Part shown: piece after piece, positions 10,816 through 22,520 of the stretch
Numbering within the stretch: the stretch's first letter is position 1
How the letters are laid out: each line of letters opens with the position of its first letter
Source: Diphasiastrum complanatum
Taxonomy: Eukaryota > Streptophyta > Lycopodiopsida > Lycopodiales > Lycopodiaceae
Length of the DNA: 61,500 nucleotides
Assembly: GCA_029204225.1 (NCBI GenBank)
Contig: CM055095.1
Location: 53,233,836 to 53,295,335 of the forward strand
Reading direction: 5' to 3'
Made by a program: the position numbers and the translations under genes
The notes under the pieces: generated by a model
What the model saw: the letters and a program-made list of their open reading frames with translations, nothing else
What the model was told of the DNA's origin: nothing
Database searches by the model: none

Positions 10816-12029
10816 GATTGTCTACAACAATGAAGCTAGCAAAGCCTTCAATAAAGTTAGTCCAATATGCTTAAGCATTTTAATTGAAATAAATCTATTG
10901 ATATGGTAAGAACTGAACTAAAAGAGTAGACGTGTAAATCACTTCATGGTGCACAAATTCTAGATGAAATTGAAGAGAGTCTACTCATACTTGCAATTTT
11001 TTTTTCCCTTGTAATTTTATTTAGCATGTCAGCATGCTATGTTTGGAGGTTGCAAAAAATATTTTAAAATGATATTTTTAGTCAAAATTTGGTTCTCAAA
11101 TGTGTCAAAGTACCTTTTCTATTTTGTAATTTGAAAATTTCAATCTATTAAACCTGTAACGTATTCACAAAAATACAATGTAATACCTTATGAGTGGATA
11201 TTATTCATGATAGTCATGGTTTGATACTTGAATTGCCACATAGACTACACAATTTGGTATTCGCATCATCACATAGACTATATAATTTGTTTTACATAAG
11301 AAAGTTGAATGGTTGTGAATGATTCACATGATATAGTGGCTTATGCTATGGCGTCCAAGCCTTTTGTGATATTGAAAAATGAAAAGTTAATCTTAATATG
11401 TGACAAAAAAGAAAAAAAGTAAAGTTAACACAATATCATAGAAAATAATGTGCTAGAGATTGTCATGACATCTATCAAGAGACATTGAGACTTATTAATA
11501 GTACATAGTAGAGACAACCAATGTCACTTCCAAAACTATCTCAGATTGAAATCCTCACAAGCGATGTTTTTGTTTACATTAAAATCCATTGAAATTTTTT
11601 GTATCTAGTCAGTTTTTCTTATATAGTTAAAGACAAAATGCAATTAATATTACATGGCACACCATGTGCTACACAATGGATGAACCATGGGTAGAACAAA
11701 ACTTGCAAAAAATTTACTCGCAAGTTGTTAAGACCCCACTACCACAAGGAGCAGTTTATCAATGGAAGTTAGTGAAAAATCCTTCAATTGTTCTACACCA
11801 AGCCACTAAGCAAGCATTCATTCCTTCACTCTCTCTACGCTAAACCATTGAGAAAGCAATCTTGCATGTATTCAATATATACTCAATATGTCTTAGCAAC
11901 ATTCAATAGTTGTCGCCTTGCTTTTTGATGAGAATCATTCAAGCATGCATTGAGACTGAGTGAAATGAAATGTGCACAAGAAGATATCATGAAAATAAAA
12001 TTGTATTTATTAATAACTATATAATGGGA

Positions 12030-12100
12030 TTGTGGAGAATTGAACCTAGGTGGGTGACCAAACTCCAGCACAATTCACCGACTCACCAATCAAGACATAA
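12030..12100 (-). repeat. Second SINE/tRNA-like head
   Basis: Minus strand: TTGATTGGTGAGTCGG (A-box-like) followed ~40 bases later by TAGGTTCAATTC (B-box-like). The arrangement matches the 10.75-kb piece but the sequence differs, suggesting another subfamily. Confidence 0.4.
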
Positions 12101-13096
12101 TGGTTGTATTATGAATGAGATAATTTAGGGTGTAGCTGGTCCCAAACATGTCTAATTTGAAGCAGCCACTGTGTTGTTCAATGAATACCATCAAGATTTC
12201 TTTTTGCTTTACCTCCTATTTGCTTCTATTTCAAAACATTTGCACAAGTTCCAGTTCTAAACACTATCAAAAAAAAAATTTCTCCAAAAATAAAGTTAAG
12301 ACTTTTTTTTTTTTGCATGCAAGAGGCCAAATCTGCAGCAACTAACAAATTCAAGTCTGAGACATACGAAGGTTAATATCTTAGTCAGACACCCAGTTTT
12401 TTACTACATCAAGGGTGCTTAAGGACAATATTAATCTGATCCAAATCACATGGTAAACAGGCTTGAAAAGGATATGTGGGTTATCAGAAACCAGAAGAGT
12501 GCAAAAGACTGGTTTTGTTACAATGTGACAGCAAGAATATTGAAATATGAAGTATATATTGTGGTGTTATTGTATGTAAAAAATTGACGTAATAGGTGTA
12601 TGACCATGCAAAACAGTCTCGACGATGACATGAATCACAACACCAATCTACAATCTAACATCACATTGATTTGAGCTTCAAACAGTTTAGAGCCACACAA
12701 GGCATCAAAAGGCACTACTTGCAAAACTTAATTTATTATTTAGAATAGCTTTCCCACAGGTGTACATTGCTTGTCGACCCTTAATTTTTACTATGATTTG
12801 CTAGATGTAAGTCTCTTCATATATTATGAGTGGCTTCACTAAGCTAAGCCAGAAAAAGGAACTCACAAATTTCAAACTCCTAACAAAACAATTATAACAA
12901 ACCAAAAAGGAAAGTTTGTGACTATGCTGCCACGGGCTATCATGGAAAGAGTTGAATGTGTTACACACAGTTGGCCCAAGCAGAAAATAGCCCACTGAAT
13001 ATATCGGCTCAGCACAAGAAAATGCTACACTTACTAAATTCTCATACGTACATCAAAGTTAGAATTGATTTAACCGCAAGGAGGCTTCATTCTCAG

Positions 13097-13483
13097 CTAA
13101 ACCTTTTGGATAACCACAGCATTCAAAAGTCCTGCCTGTGCAACTGTCTCTGTTGGGTTCAAGAGCGTTTTTGGTGGAAACCCCATTATCTGAAGCTGAT
13201 AACTTCTTGAACTTCCTGGTCTTGCTGCATCAATAAAGCCTCGTATATCTGCAATGGTGTGATGATGGTTGAAACGTGCCACCATCCGAGTTCCATCAGA
13301 CAATCGCAGTTGTATTGAAGTGGAAGGCTTCAAATCATCAACTACAAGGCCTTGAACGGGTTGGGCATTCACTTCCAAGCCACCAGATGATTGCAATGGA
13401 CTCAATGCTGAAGGAGATTGGCTTGCACCACCCAAAGTCCTGCCAGTCCCTTGAAATGCTCTGTATCGGGGCTCTGCAGGGGG
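13097..13483 (-). CDS. PUX5: PUX5-like exon 4
   Basis: Acceptor CTTGCAG|CCC; ends at the stop at 13097-13099. Encodes the second SHP box and the whole UBX domain, ending [10 protein letters not shown]. Confidence 0.87.
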   Translation of the reverse strand, partial: PPAEPRYRAFQGTGRTLGGASQSPSALSPLQSSGGLEVNAQPVQGLVVDDLKPSTSIQLRLSDGTRMVARFNHHHTIADIRGFIDAARPGSSRSYQLQIMGFPPKTLLNPTETVAQAGLLNAVVIQKV

Positions 13484-16400
13484 CTGCAAGAACAAAGTTT
13501 CTCAACACAGACAAACTTTGATCACTTCTTTAAAATTTGAAACAGAAACGTCACAAGCAACATGCAACACGTACCTGCCACTCGTCGTCCTTTTTAACAA
13601 GACTCACATGCACTGCAATGCTGCGGTCATTGGGCTCAAGCTCTGATGGACACTCACCTCGGTTTATGCTCTGTCACGCCATATAGCAACTACTGTCAGA
13701 TTGAAGCATGTTCATAAAGCAAGGGAAAACCAAGAATATAAGATAATAGCTAAAACTTGTGAAATAAACATATCACGTTGCTTCTCAGACACATACTTCA
13801 TATGCTTTATCCCTAGGGTGAAAACGAACCTATAAGGATTCTTTTAATAGTAAATGACTTCATAAAGAAAATAATTAGAGCTTCTTTCAATCTTAACAGC
13901 AAGAGATCAAAATTTCATGTCAAGAAGAGGGAGTCATTGACATGCTAGTATGTGATGCAGGTTCATCATGTTCATGCGGTCATAACTCTTGAGAGCAAAT
14001 TTACCACACTGTAATGACATAATTTCAGGACACAAATAGCTCTTTGATTTTTCTTATGGTGACCTGTAGAAATGGAGCATTCGCTCGGTCCTCAAGCCTT
14101 CTCAGAGGACCGTCATCCACTGTAAAGCCATTTCTCCAAAAGGTTATTGTGTGAGCAACAGGTTCTGGAGGTAAATTTCCAGCACCTGCTTCCTTTTCTT
14201 GGCCTTGGTCCTGCCTAACATCTCCTAAGAGAGTTCTCCCCGTACCAACAAATGATCCTCTGCTACCAGATGATGCACTTGGCGCTTCAAAATTACCTTC
14301 TCTAGCACCAAACTGTCGAGCTCGCTCAAAAATAGATTCCACCTCCTTTTGACCTTTAGAGGGATCTTGAACCATCATGCCACTGATATCAATCATACAA
14401 AACGAAAATGAGTAAAGGACAAATCTGAATAAATAAGTTCCAAGTATAAAATGGTGCATCTAGAAATGAAACAACTTTCCAGAAAGTGCAATGGAAAGTC
14501 AACCACGAGAGGAAAAAATATCCTTGTTAAATCTACAGCCAATGGAACAATACTTCCAACAAGAGAAAAAAATTGGCATAATCGCACCCATTTGCAAACT
14601 GCAACACCCACACAGCAAGAAAAGCACATCATTGCGGTCTCATAAGCTATTGATATTCAACTGTACCATGCTTACAAATGGCATGATATGATGGATGCAA
14701 GATAAGCCAGTGAAAACAGTTCCCCCCAGGCTTTATCGAGAGCAGGTTTTAACTTTCAACAAATAGTCCCCTTTGAGAAATCTTACTTGGGAGAAACTAA
14801 GTAGCACCAACTTCTCATTATGCTTCATCTGTACGCGACAGTCAAATTCAAGGCAATAAAGAGTGCAAAAACTAAAAGAGTTTAGGTGTGATGGTGATGG
14901 AGCATTCTGTAGGTACAACGTATACAGTGGTGGTGTACTCAGTCAAAGCATATAGATCTATCAAGGGTGGGGGGTGGAGCACGAGGGAAAAACTTGCACC
15001 AGAAGGTATCTGAAGAGAGTTCTCATGCCTGTAAGCACCAACTCTCGATGTAGGACATTTTAAAATTGTCCTATCCACAAAGCATGCCCTACCATCTCAA
15101 AAAGTGACCCATCTTCTAGTGTCTTTGGCTTCTTAAAAGACTTGTAATGCTCCTCTACCTAGATATATGTGAGATTATCAACCATGAATATATGGATGAT
15201 TCTCAACTTAAACCTTGGTCTAAGGTAAGGGCCTCCTAACAACACTCCAGATAAGTCATGTGTATATTGTTTTGCCACGCACTCGAATGTTAAGGTGTTT
15301 TACTCTCCTTCAACTTTTCTTCCAAAAGAGTAGCTGATATCATATCTGCTAGAGGGGTTTTATCCTTATTGAATTACTCTTCATGCCCATGTTTTTTACT
15401 CCTCTTTATGCTGCTCTAATTTGCTTTTTAAGATATAGAGCTCACATACCAGCAGCGCACTAAGAAGTGGGGCAAAACAACCAAAAAAAGGTGGAAATCA
15501 TAGCTTAGGGAAAGTAAAATATCAAGCAACAAAAGGACATCAAGACTACAGATAGATATGGTGTGAAAATCAGTGGAAACCAAAGGAGGGCAGCAAGTAC
15601 TATGGATGGGGGGGGAAACTTCCTCTGCATTGGAGGGCAGCAAATGCAATGAAGGAAGACGGGAGAGAGCAGAATCACTAAATTTGACACGACAATGTGT
15701 TTGAGTAAGTTGAAAGAGTGAAGGAAGGTGATAGAATTATTGTTGCTCCTACCAGATTGGAAAGCCATTGCCATTTACATACAATTGTTGTACTTTCAAA
15801 TTACCTTTTTATCAGCGAATTGCAAGCTACTTTTGCTAACAACCATAAAAGTTACCACCTCTATGATCTATTGGCTGCCAACTTCTCTCTTTGAGCAGAA
15901 ATTCTTCTTCTCCAAGTTATGCTCATCACTGATCATCAAACTGGCCAAGTGCCATGTTCTAATTCCATTCTAACACCCATAGAATTAATGAACCGTGGGC
16001 AGTTCACCACGGTTCTGACAACCGTACAGTACGGTTCTCAAATTTTTTTGGCCAGAACAGAGGTCTAGTTATTAATTAATTAATTAATTTTTTTATTTTT
16101 TTAGTTCATTTTTTATCAAACATTAATTAATTATTAATTATTTATTTATGATGAACTAAGGTAGCGGACCCCGGACGCGGATGTGCCAAGGGTGCATCCG
16201 GGGTCGGGACACGTCCGCTTTTTTTTTTTTTAATTAAAAAAAAAATTTAGTGTCAAAAAAAAAAAAAAAAAGCGGACGCGTCCGACCCCGCATCTGGGTC
16301 GGACACGTCTAGGTCCGGACGCCAGATGCGGACGCGGATTGCCCGCGTCCGGCCCGGACGCGCATCCTTGTGATGAACCATACCACGGTTCATGAACCGT

Positions 16401-17583
16401 GGTACGGTTCACCCCACGGTTCTCAGAACCGTGGGTACTATGTGCTCCAACATGCAACTATAATATAAAGTATTCAAGAAATAAGGAAAAAAAATCAAAA
16501 CCCAATTAAGCAACTATTTGTTTTGCTATGTCCAACCTTTGCATTCTATTAATATATAGTTGGCATAGCCTACTTTTGAACCCTAGGTATCTGAGATCTC
16601 GTGTCTACACACAGCTGGGATTTAAGCCCTAATCTTCAGCATCGCAGGTAACTCCCTTATCCAACTCCACTACTGCAGGAGACAAATAAGAGATTTTTTA
16701 TAAGAATTGTGGCATAAAAGAAAAGAATTAATGCATCCAGTAAAAGGGGTAAAGCCCCAGCAGGAGGGTATTATGACTTTGAGTTCCCAATCAAGGGGAC
16801 AAAATGCCATGATGTCTGAACTGTCAGAGCTTTACCTGATATAAATGCCTCTAAGCTTCTATATTTGCTGTTGTAAAAATAAAGAATCCGAGCTCTATGG
16901 TTAATTTTGCCAGGGCATTGAAGGCCATAATGCCCTTTGAAAGCAAAAATGCCCATGGGCATTACGGCCATAAAAAGGCGCACATGCGAAATAGCAGGAT
17001 AACTATGGCTGATAATGCTCTGCGGGAAAAATACCAAGAGGATGAAATCCAAAATCGGAATCTACAGCAACAACTTAAATACCAGACAAAAGAGCATGCT
17101 CAATTCCGTAAGCTACTGCTCACACCTCTTCTCTCCTCCCGTGTAATACTCTTGCGGACCGTCCGAATCACTATCAGAGTCCTGGGGTTTGTTCAAATCC
17201 GAAAGGGTTTTAATGCCACCTCCACTGCCAGCAGAAACCCTAGCAGCTCGTTTATCTTTGTTAGGCCTGCCACTCATACGATCGGGCCGGCTAGGGTTAG
17301 GTGCAGCAGCAGCGACTGACGCTCTTTGCACTTCAGCCGAAGCAGGCCCGGTGGGCGAGTGTGGGCGAGGAATGGATGGTGTATCATCTTCTTCTACTGG
17401 CACAGGAAATGGCTGGATGGAACCATAATCGTTGTTGTCGTCGCCAGCGGATTCATAAAAGGAATGCAGAGCAGAATCCAGGCGCCAGGTGCAACTCTCC
17501 AAAAAGAAGCGGGCTTGCTCCGGTGTGGTTGAAGTCACGGCACAGAACTCATGTACTGCTGCTGATTGTTGATCTGTATCCAT
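13097..17583 (-). CDS. PUX5: UBX-domain p97/CDC48 adaptor, PUX5/p47 type (four exons)
   Basis: Exons 17126-17583, 14064-14382, 13575-13670 and 13097-13483 join in frame with GT-AG introns to 419 codons, close to Arabidopsis PUX5 from memory (~421). Domains: UBA-like at ~8-45 ([15 protein letters not shown]), SEP at ~229-291 ([20 protein letters not shown]), UBX at ~344-419. Two SHP boxes that bind CDC48 are visible, FVGTGRTL at ~197 and FQGTGRTL at ~301. The UBX loop reads FPP rather than FPR. This family recruits ubiquitylated cargo to the CDC48 ATPase. The start is the first ATG (MDTDQQ); the upstream in-frame codons lack ATG. No stop or shift is seen. The symbol rests on domain order; PUX3/PUX4 lack the UBA-like part. 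Confidence 0.88.
13575..13670 (-). CDS. PUX5: PUX5-like exon 3
   Basis: A 96-base, phase-0 exon of 32 codons giving [13 protein letters not shown] and the rest of SEP. Acceptor GACAG|AGC, donor GGCAG|GTACGT. Confidence 0.85.
14064..14382 (-). CDS. PUX5: PUX5-like exon 2
   Basis: Acceptor ATATCAG|TGG, donor CTACAG|GTCACC. Encodes residues ~153-259 with the first SHP box and the first half of SEP. Confidence 0.85.
15985..16440. mobile_element. Nested inverted-repeat (foldback/MITE-like) element
   Basis: Outer arms carry repeated GAACCGTGG / CCACGGTTC motifs in opposing directions (15990-16040 and 16378-16436). Within them a GC-rich arm rich in CGGACGCG (16165-16225) is mirrored at 16270-16365 around a T/A-rich loop. 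No ORF of note, so it would be non-autonomous. Terminal duplications could not be set with confidence. Confidence 0.55.
16560..16680 (-). repeat. Possible SINE fragment
   Basis: Minus strand: TAGTGGAGTTGG fits the pol III A-box consensus. A weak B-box-like stretch and GGGTTCAAAAG follow downstream. Without a tail or duplications this is tentative. Confidence 0.3.
17126..17583 (-). CDS. PUX5: PUX5-like exon 1
   Basis: Runs from ATG to an AG|GTGTGA donor and encodes the UBA-like domain plus a Ser/Asp-rich linker. It ends in phase so that AG plus T of exon 2 makes Ser in the conserved [14 protein letters not shown] junction. A truncated copy of this exon lies at 33493-33706. Confidence 0.85.
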
Positions 17584-17800
17584 TGCGGTCGTGTCTCCTT
17601 TTCTGCCCCTGCTTCTGTCTCTTGCACCTCGATCCACCGCTGCACCTCGATCCACCTGCTGCTAGATCAAAGAAAAGAAGAAAAAGAGAAGAGAGCGAAG
17701 AACACGTATTGTCTAGGCAAAAAAATATACATGTATATGAGAGAGAGAGAGAGGAAAAAGGGGTTACATTTTGCTTTTGATAGGTGGCTTGCTGGCCAAG
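17584..17800 (-). promoter_or_regulatory. 5' leader/promoter region of the PUX5-like gene
   Basis: Upstream of the ATG the minus strand is pyrimidine-rich, with a short (TC)n run at ~17739-17754. The same block, with the run expanded to over 200 bases, recurs at 33707-34115, so it moved together with exon 1. The transcription start cannot be read from sequence. Confidence 0.4.
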
Positions 17801-19250
17801 GTTAAGACTTAGTCACCTCACAAATGAGGACATCGGAAATAAAGGCTCTCTCTCTTAAACCCAGAATGCATTCCTTGACATGGTGCACTGAGTGCATGGG
17901 ATGCATTGATAAGTAGCCCCCAAATAAAAAAGGAGGGGAATTAAATGAACCAAAGGGCGAAAATTCTAATAAAAGGAATGACGTAATGGAGTTAGTTGCT
18001 TACTTATTCATCGTCTTTTGAATGTCCAGGAAATGTGATCCCCCTTGTGTGAGGTGGTGGTCAAGTGTGCTAAACTCAATTTCCTTCTTGTTGTGGCCTC
18101 ATATTGGGGACCCAAATGCCTATTACGATATGAAAAATACCCAAGAAATGTGCTTGTTGGTTGAGGTCTCGTATGGTAGTGTGGTGTGCCTGGGCTGATT
18201 GGGGTTTGCCCATTATTTGATTCTCTCCCTACATGGGGGGTTGATACTAGAGCCCAAAGAGTTATTTAAGATGGTAAATAAGGGGATTTGAAAGGTCACA
18301 ACAAGCTTTGATGTACAAATGTACACTCAAAGTCAAAGCATCATTCAATCATTGGAAAATGAAAAAGAAATATATTGCAACTTAAAAAGATTTAGAAATG
18401 AAAAGTTATTTTCATGCTTAAACTTAGGAAGGCAAGTCCTGCAAGCTTTTAGCAAATCATAATGATAGCTTATCTCTTCATGTCAACTCTAAAGTGTTTG
18501 TAAACTGTGGCTCTTTGGTTGAGACCCATTTAACATAAGTGTTTGATTATTCTTAGATGCACGTGATATTTTAAGGCTGAAAAATCTCATCTAATATATT
18601 CTCGATGACATTTAAAAGAGAGTGTGAAGCTCCAAGATGAACATCATAGGGCATGGAAATTTTTTTCCAAAGGAATCCCCAATGACATTTAAAAGATAGT
18701 GTGTAATGAGAAAGGGATTTTTAAATGCACAAAAGCATGGTTCCTATATGTTGACTCAACAATAGTGAATCATGATCTGCTATGCTTAAAGACGATGTGG
18801 TAACAATGAAAAGTTCACTAATATTCATGAAAAGAATAAGTTTTGGCTTCCTAAAAATTGGGACCAAAGCAATATGGCAGTCATTTATATATAAGGTTTG
18901 TGCATAGTGAAAAAAAAAGGGGGCATTCTGTGATAATTTGGCAAAATCTAGCTTGGATACTTTGTTATTTTTTTGTATGAAATGAACCTCACACGCGTGG
19001 AGCATGTTCACACGTGTTGAAAATAGTCAAAAGTAACTTTGTCATGTTGAGTTAGGGGTACTTAAAGTTTTAGAGACATCTATCTATGTGTGAGTAGGTG
19101 ATTAGGCCATTTTTGGCATAAGAGGCAAAGTACACATGTAAAGGCCTGATTTGGCCAAAAGCTCAAGTTAAGTTAGGCTACTTACATTTGTCAAGTTGAG
19201 ATTTGGTGAGTGACTCATTCTTATGTGTTGGCATGAGAGTTAACTTAGAA
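17801..19250. other. No gene seen; possible LTR remnant
   Basis: No coding frame with recognisable content. TTCACACGTGTTGA at 19007-19020 and a nearby CACACGCGTGG resemble the palindrome of the LTRs described elsewhere, so 18.9-19.2 kb may be a decayed LTR. Confidence 0.35.
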
Positions 19251-19760
19251 TTTGCTTCGAACAGGAACACAGATCATGCTACACAGTAACACAAACAGAA
19301 AACACTCTCCACACCAAGCTCACGATGATACGAGTCCATGTTGCCCCTTGATTTTAGCATTCAACAGTGTACAATTTTGTATTGGGCTCCCTTACTCCAT
19401 CCGCAATAACTTTGATCTTTTGGTTCACATCTTTACAAAGCAACGATCATGGGAAAATTCTACTTTCAACTTTTGATCAGTAATGACTCCAACAGAAAGT
19501 AGATTTTTCTTCAAACCTGGTACGCAAAGTACCTCCCTGATCATCCTGCTTTTGCCATCAGGTAGTTGGATTGAAACAATGCCTATCCCCTTGATCTTGC
19601 ACACATCACCATTTGCTTGTGAAACGGACGTTCCATTATCCAACACTTTCAAGCTACTGAACCAATTCTTGTTACCTGTCATGTGTCTCGTGGCTCGTGA
19701 GTCAATATACCACACTTGATCATCTTGATTAGATGACAATGTAGATGTGAAGATGCTAGA
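19250..19760 (-). pseudogene. Copia protease remnant
   Basis: WYIDSRATRHMTGNKNWF is the copia protease start, with the active-site DSGA changed to DSRA. QANGDVCKIKGIG and VLCVPGLKKNLLSVG follow, then VREPNTKLYTVEC leading toward integrase before the break. Confidence 0.8.
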
Positions 19761-20640
19761 GTCTTCAATCTCACCCTCATCAACAAGGTTACCTGCTTGT
19801 TTTGTTTTTCCATTGCCTTGTTCCGCCAGGAATTTGCGACATTCACTCTTCCAATGGCCCTTTTTACCACAATGGAAGCACTTGTCTTTCTTCTTGGTCT
19901 TACTGGAAGATCCCTCATCCTCCTGAGTCTTGGCAAATTGCTATTTAGACTTCTTCTTGCCCTTGCCCTTGCCTTGTTTTTGGCATGTCGCAAGTGCCTG
20001 ATCGTCAGTATTTTGATGTCTAGCTTTCACCATTTCTCGCCGTTACTCTTCCTGCATCAAGATTCCTATGAGCTCGTCAAAGGTTGGCAATCTTTCTCTT
20101 GATGCTATTCCACTCACAAACATCTGATAGGGTTCTGCAATGCTGCACAATGCATTGTGCACCAGCTCCACATCACGTATGCGCTCACCAATAGAATGCA
20201 GTTCATCCCTCATTGTCTTGATTTGGTCATGTACGTCTGAATGTGCTCTCCTTGCTCCATTTGGGCACTATTCAGCTTTGACTTCAGAAACATGATTCTT
20301 GACGAATTTGACGTCTCGAACTGCTCCTTTAGCACATCCCATGCCTATCTAGGTGTAACAACATCACAAATGTGGGTAATGATGTGATCCTTCACTAACA
20401 AGTTAATGAAGGTCAAAGCTTTCCTCATCTTTTTGTCAAACACTTTGATATCCGCTTCATTTGGCGGCCTTCTCTCATCCCTGTGACGACTCCCACGTGT
20501 CTTTCTCCATTAGTATGTTTTTCATTTTGAATTTCCACACTACATAGTTGGAATTCCTGTCCAATTTGCTACTTTCACTCAAAATGGACTCTCCCATGTT
20601 TGTCATCGCAAAACTGCTTGAAACTTCTGTCGTAGGCTAA
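19760..20640 (-). pseudogene. Copia gag remnant (UBN2 type)
   Basis: Opens with SKLDRNSNYVVWKFKMKNIL, typical of copia Gag N-termini. RIRDVELVHNALCSIAEPYQ and LPTFDELIGILMQEE mark the capsid end, and a CCHC knuckle CFHCGKKGHWKSEC follows. Several frameshifts and stops are present. Confidence 0.75.
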
Positions 20641-21844
20641 AAGCAGTATGCCGAGGCCAACTGTATGTCAGAAGTTGAAAATAATGACCTGCACTTTTTC
20701 CTTTACCAGGCCACTCGCCGCTTTTCCACCAATTTAAAAGCCAAATCGGCGTCGCCTTCCGAAATGCACTCAATCGTTAACTCCCAACTACGTGCCCAGT
20801 GGAATGGTGAAATCACTTTTGGCACACTTTGAGCACTTTATCCGCTGCAATCACTCTGTTTTGCTGTATCGTACTTGCAGGTACAGTTCGAGTGCCCTTC
20901 GTTTCGAGGTTATAGCCTTTCGTTTGGGTCAAAACGGACAAAGGACCCAAAAATAGGGATTTCTTTGTTTTTGAACTGTTTCTTCACCTTGAAGAAATTT
21001 CACACTTCACTTGTGAAGGGACCCAACTCCAATTTCAGTATTTTTTAAAGAAAATGAAGTGACCCTTGCACTTCTCTACCCTTCGGGCCCACTTCACTTA
21101 AATCCAACGATGGGTTTCAATCTTGTGGTCAAGATAGAATTGATCATGTCCGTCGATCGTTGTGGAGATAGATCTTATGGACTTCCTTGCATCGGCGCGT
21201 CGAACGACACTAAAGCCGCTAACCTCTTGCAAATGCTACGTGCTTCATGTGGTTCCTTGCGCACGACCTGTTCGCTCTCTCCTTCTCCCTTTTCTCCACG
21301 GGTTGTAGCTATGACTGCCAAAAACCCTATTAGCCGCCCACTTCAGATTGTTGCTACTCGCTGATCATACCATGGTTGTCCACGGCCACTTACAGGCTAT
21401 TTCGCCCCCAGTGAATTGCCCTTCTGGAGCACTTTACAGATTCAAAATAGGTTTTCAATAGAGAGAAAGTTCTGATTTTGTGCTTCCAAACCCCAGACCA
21501 GGGTTTTTCACACAAATCTATCCTTGGCTTCCTATTCCCAATGTTCTGACAGGCCTATCCTCTTCCTTTGAGGTCTCTCTGATTGAGTGCACACTGACTG
21601 CAAACACCAAATAGCCTTCCTTCAGAATTTCAAAATTCTGTTTGCTGAGGTTCTAATTCAGCCGACAACTCTTGTCTCTGAATCCCCACACAGTCTCAAG
21701 CTCACCAAGCTTCTGTGTGCTAAACTCTCTGCAACAGTGCTTCTCTTTCCGTCTTCAACCCGCCGTAAACCCCGAACTCTCAGAAGATAGTTCTCCCGAA
21801 GCTCTCTTCAACGACGATGCTGTACTGTGCACACTCCTTGTACA

Positions 21845-21855
21845 GCTCTGATACC
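21845..21855 (-). other. Copia primer binding site
   Basis: Minus strand GGTATCAGAGC, the core of the initiator-tRNA primer site. It marks the 5' end of the copia fragment's internal region; the adjoining LTR edge is unclear because no TG terminus is obvious. Confidence 0.6.
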
Positions 21856-22182
21856 GACTTAGATGTACATATAGTTGTTCACTCAGGCAACCCATGCATG
21901 ACCCAGGTTACCGTTGGCGGGACGCGTGTCCCGTCGACTTGCCTCGTGGCGAGGCCAACTGATCCTTATCAACTGATAGCACCCACAATACAGTAGCACA
22001 GTGATTCTACTTCAATTCTAACTAATTAGTGACCAATCTAAATGCTAGAATCTATCAAAATGGTCCAATCAAGATTGAGGGCTCATATGTCACTCAAGCA
22101 ATAGGATCTAGATCTCTAAATCTTGATTTTTGCACTAAAAAACATGCATATGATAATTAACCATCAAGCTTGCTTGCATCTA

Positions 22183-22194
22183 GCTCTAATACCA
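22183..22194 (-). other. Second primer binding site
   Basis: Minus strand TGGTATTAGAGC, a one-base variant of the copia primer site. It suggests that the repeat starting at ~22195 is a 5' LTR. Confidence 0.55.
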
Positions 22195-22520
22195 TTCGAT
22201 TTTTTTATTTAATTTAGGAAGTTTAAAATATCTACAAAGATCTACAAGCAAGAGATTTTGCAGACTACAAAAGTTAGATTGCTAGAACTCGAATTTTCTA
22301 TTGCTTCAATACTAACTTTTGATCTAGACAAGAGCTCTTCTACACAAAATGTAATCATCCTAAAAAACAAGCCATTAAAGAGGTTATGAGTGAAAAACTA
22401 AGGCAAAAATAGCTCAAAAACATTTACATAAAATGAAAGAAATAATTTTCTTGTTCTCGACCTCCCTCAACAAGACAAAAATTGAGCTCCAAAATCAATC
22501 TCTCAAATTTCTCATAATCT
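22195..22520 (-). repeat. LTR-like dispersed repeat, copy 1
   Basis: About 320 bases that align with 35170-35495 (shared AGGAAGTTTAAAATATCTAC near the start). The primer site on its left suggests the 5' LTR of a minus-strand element whose internal part is mostly missing. Confidence 0.6.

Larger units (their letters stand above)
10061..12960. other. Gene-free, AT-rich interval
   Basis: No intact gene is seen. The first part may be the 3' UTR/LTR of the copia fragment. Minus-strand readings around 10240-10440 look weakly protein-like across frame changes but cannot be assigned. Two tRNA-like SINE pieces are listed separately. Confidence 0.5.
14383..17125 (-). other. PUX5: PUX5-like intron 1 (2.7 kb, repeat-filled)
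   Basis: Bounded by GT and AG. It contains an AT-rich filler, the inverted-repeat element at 15985-16440 and a possible SINE at 16560-16680. No host exon or ORF of note was found in it. Confidence 0.7.
19250..21856 (-). mobile_element. Truncated Ty1/copia element (gag to protease)
   Basis: Minus strand, 5' to 3': primer site, ~1.2-kb leader, gag with zinc knuckle, protease, then loss of homology near 19250. Integrase, RT and RNase H are absent. Frameshifts occur within gag. Confidence 0.75.

Noticed and set aside
17584-17655. Upstream extension of PUX5 exon 1 (starting [13 protein letters not shown])
   Set aside because: It begins at a GTG, not an ATG, and the captured copy differs there, so the ATG at 17583 is the better start.
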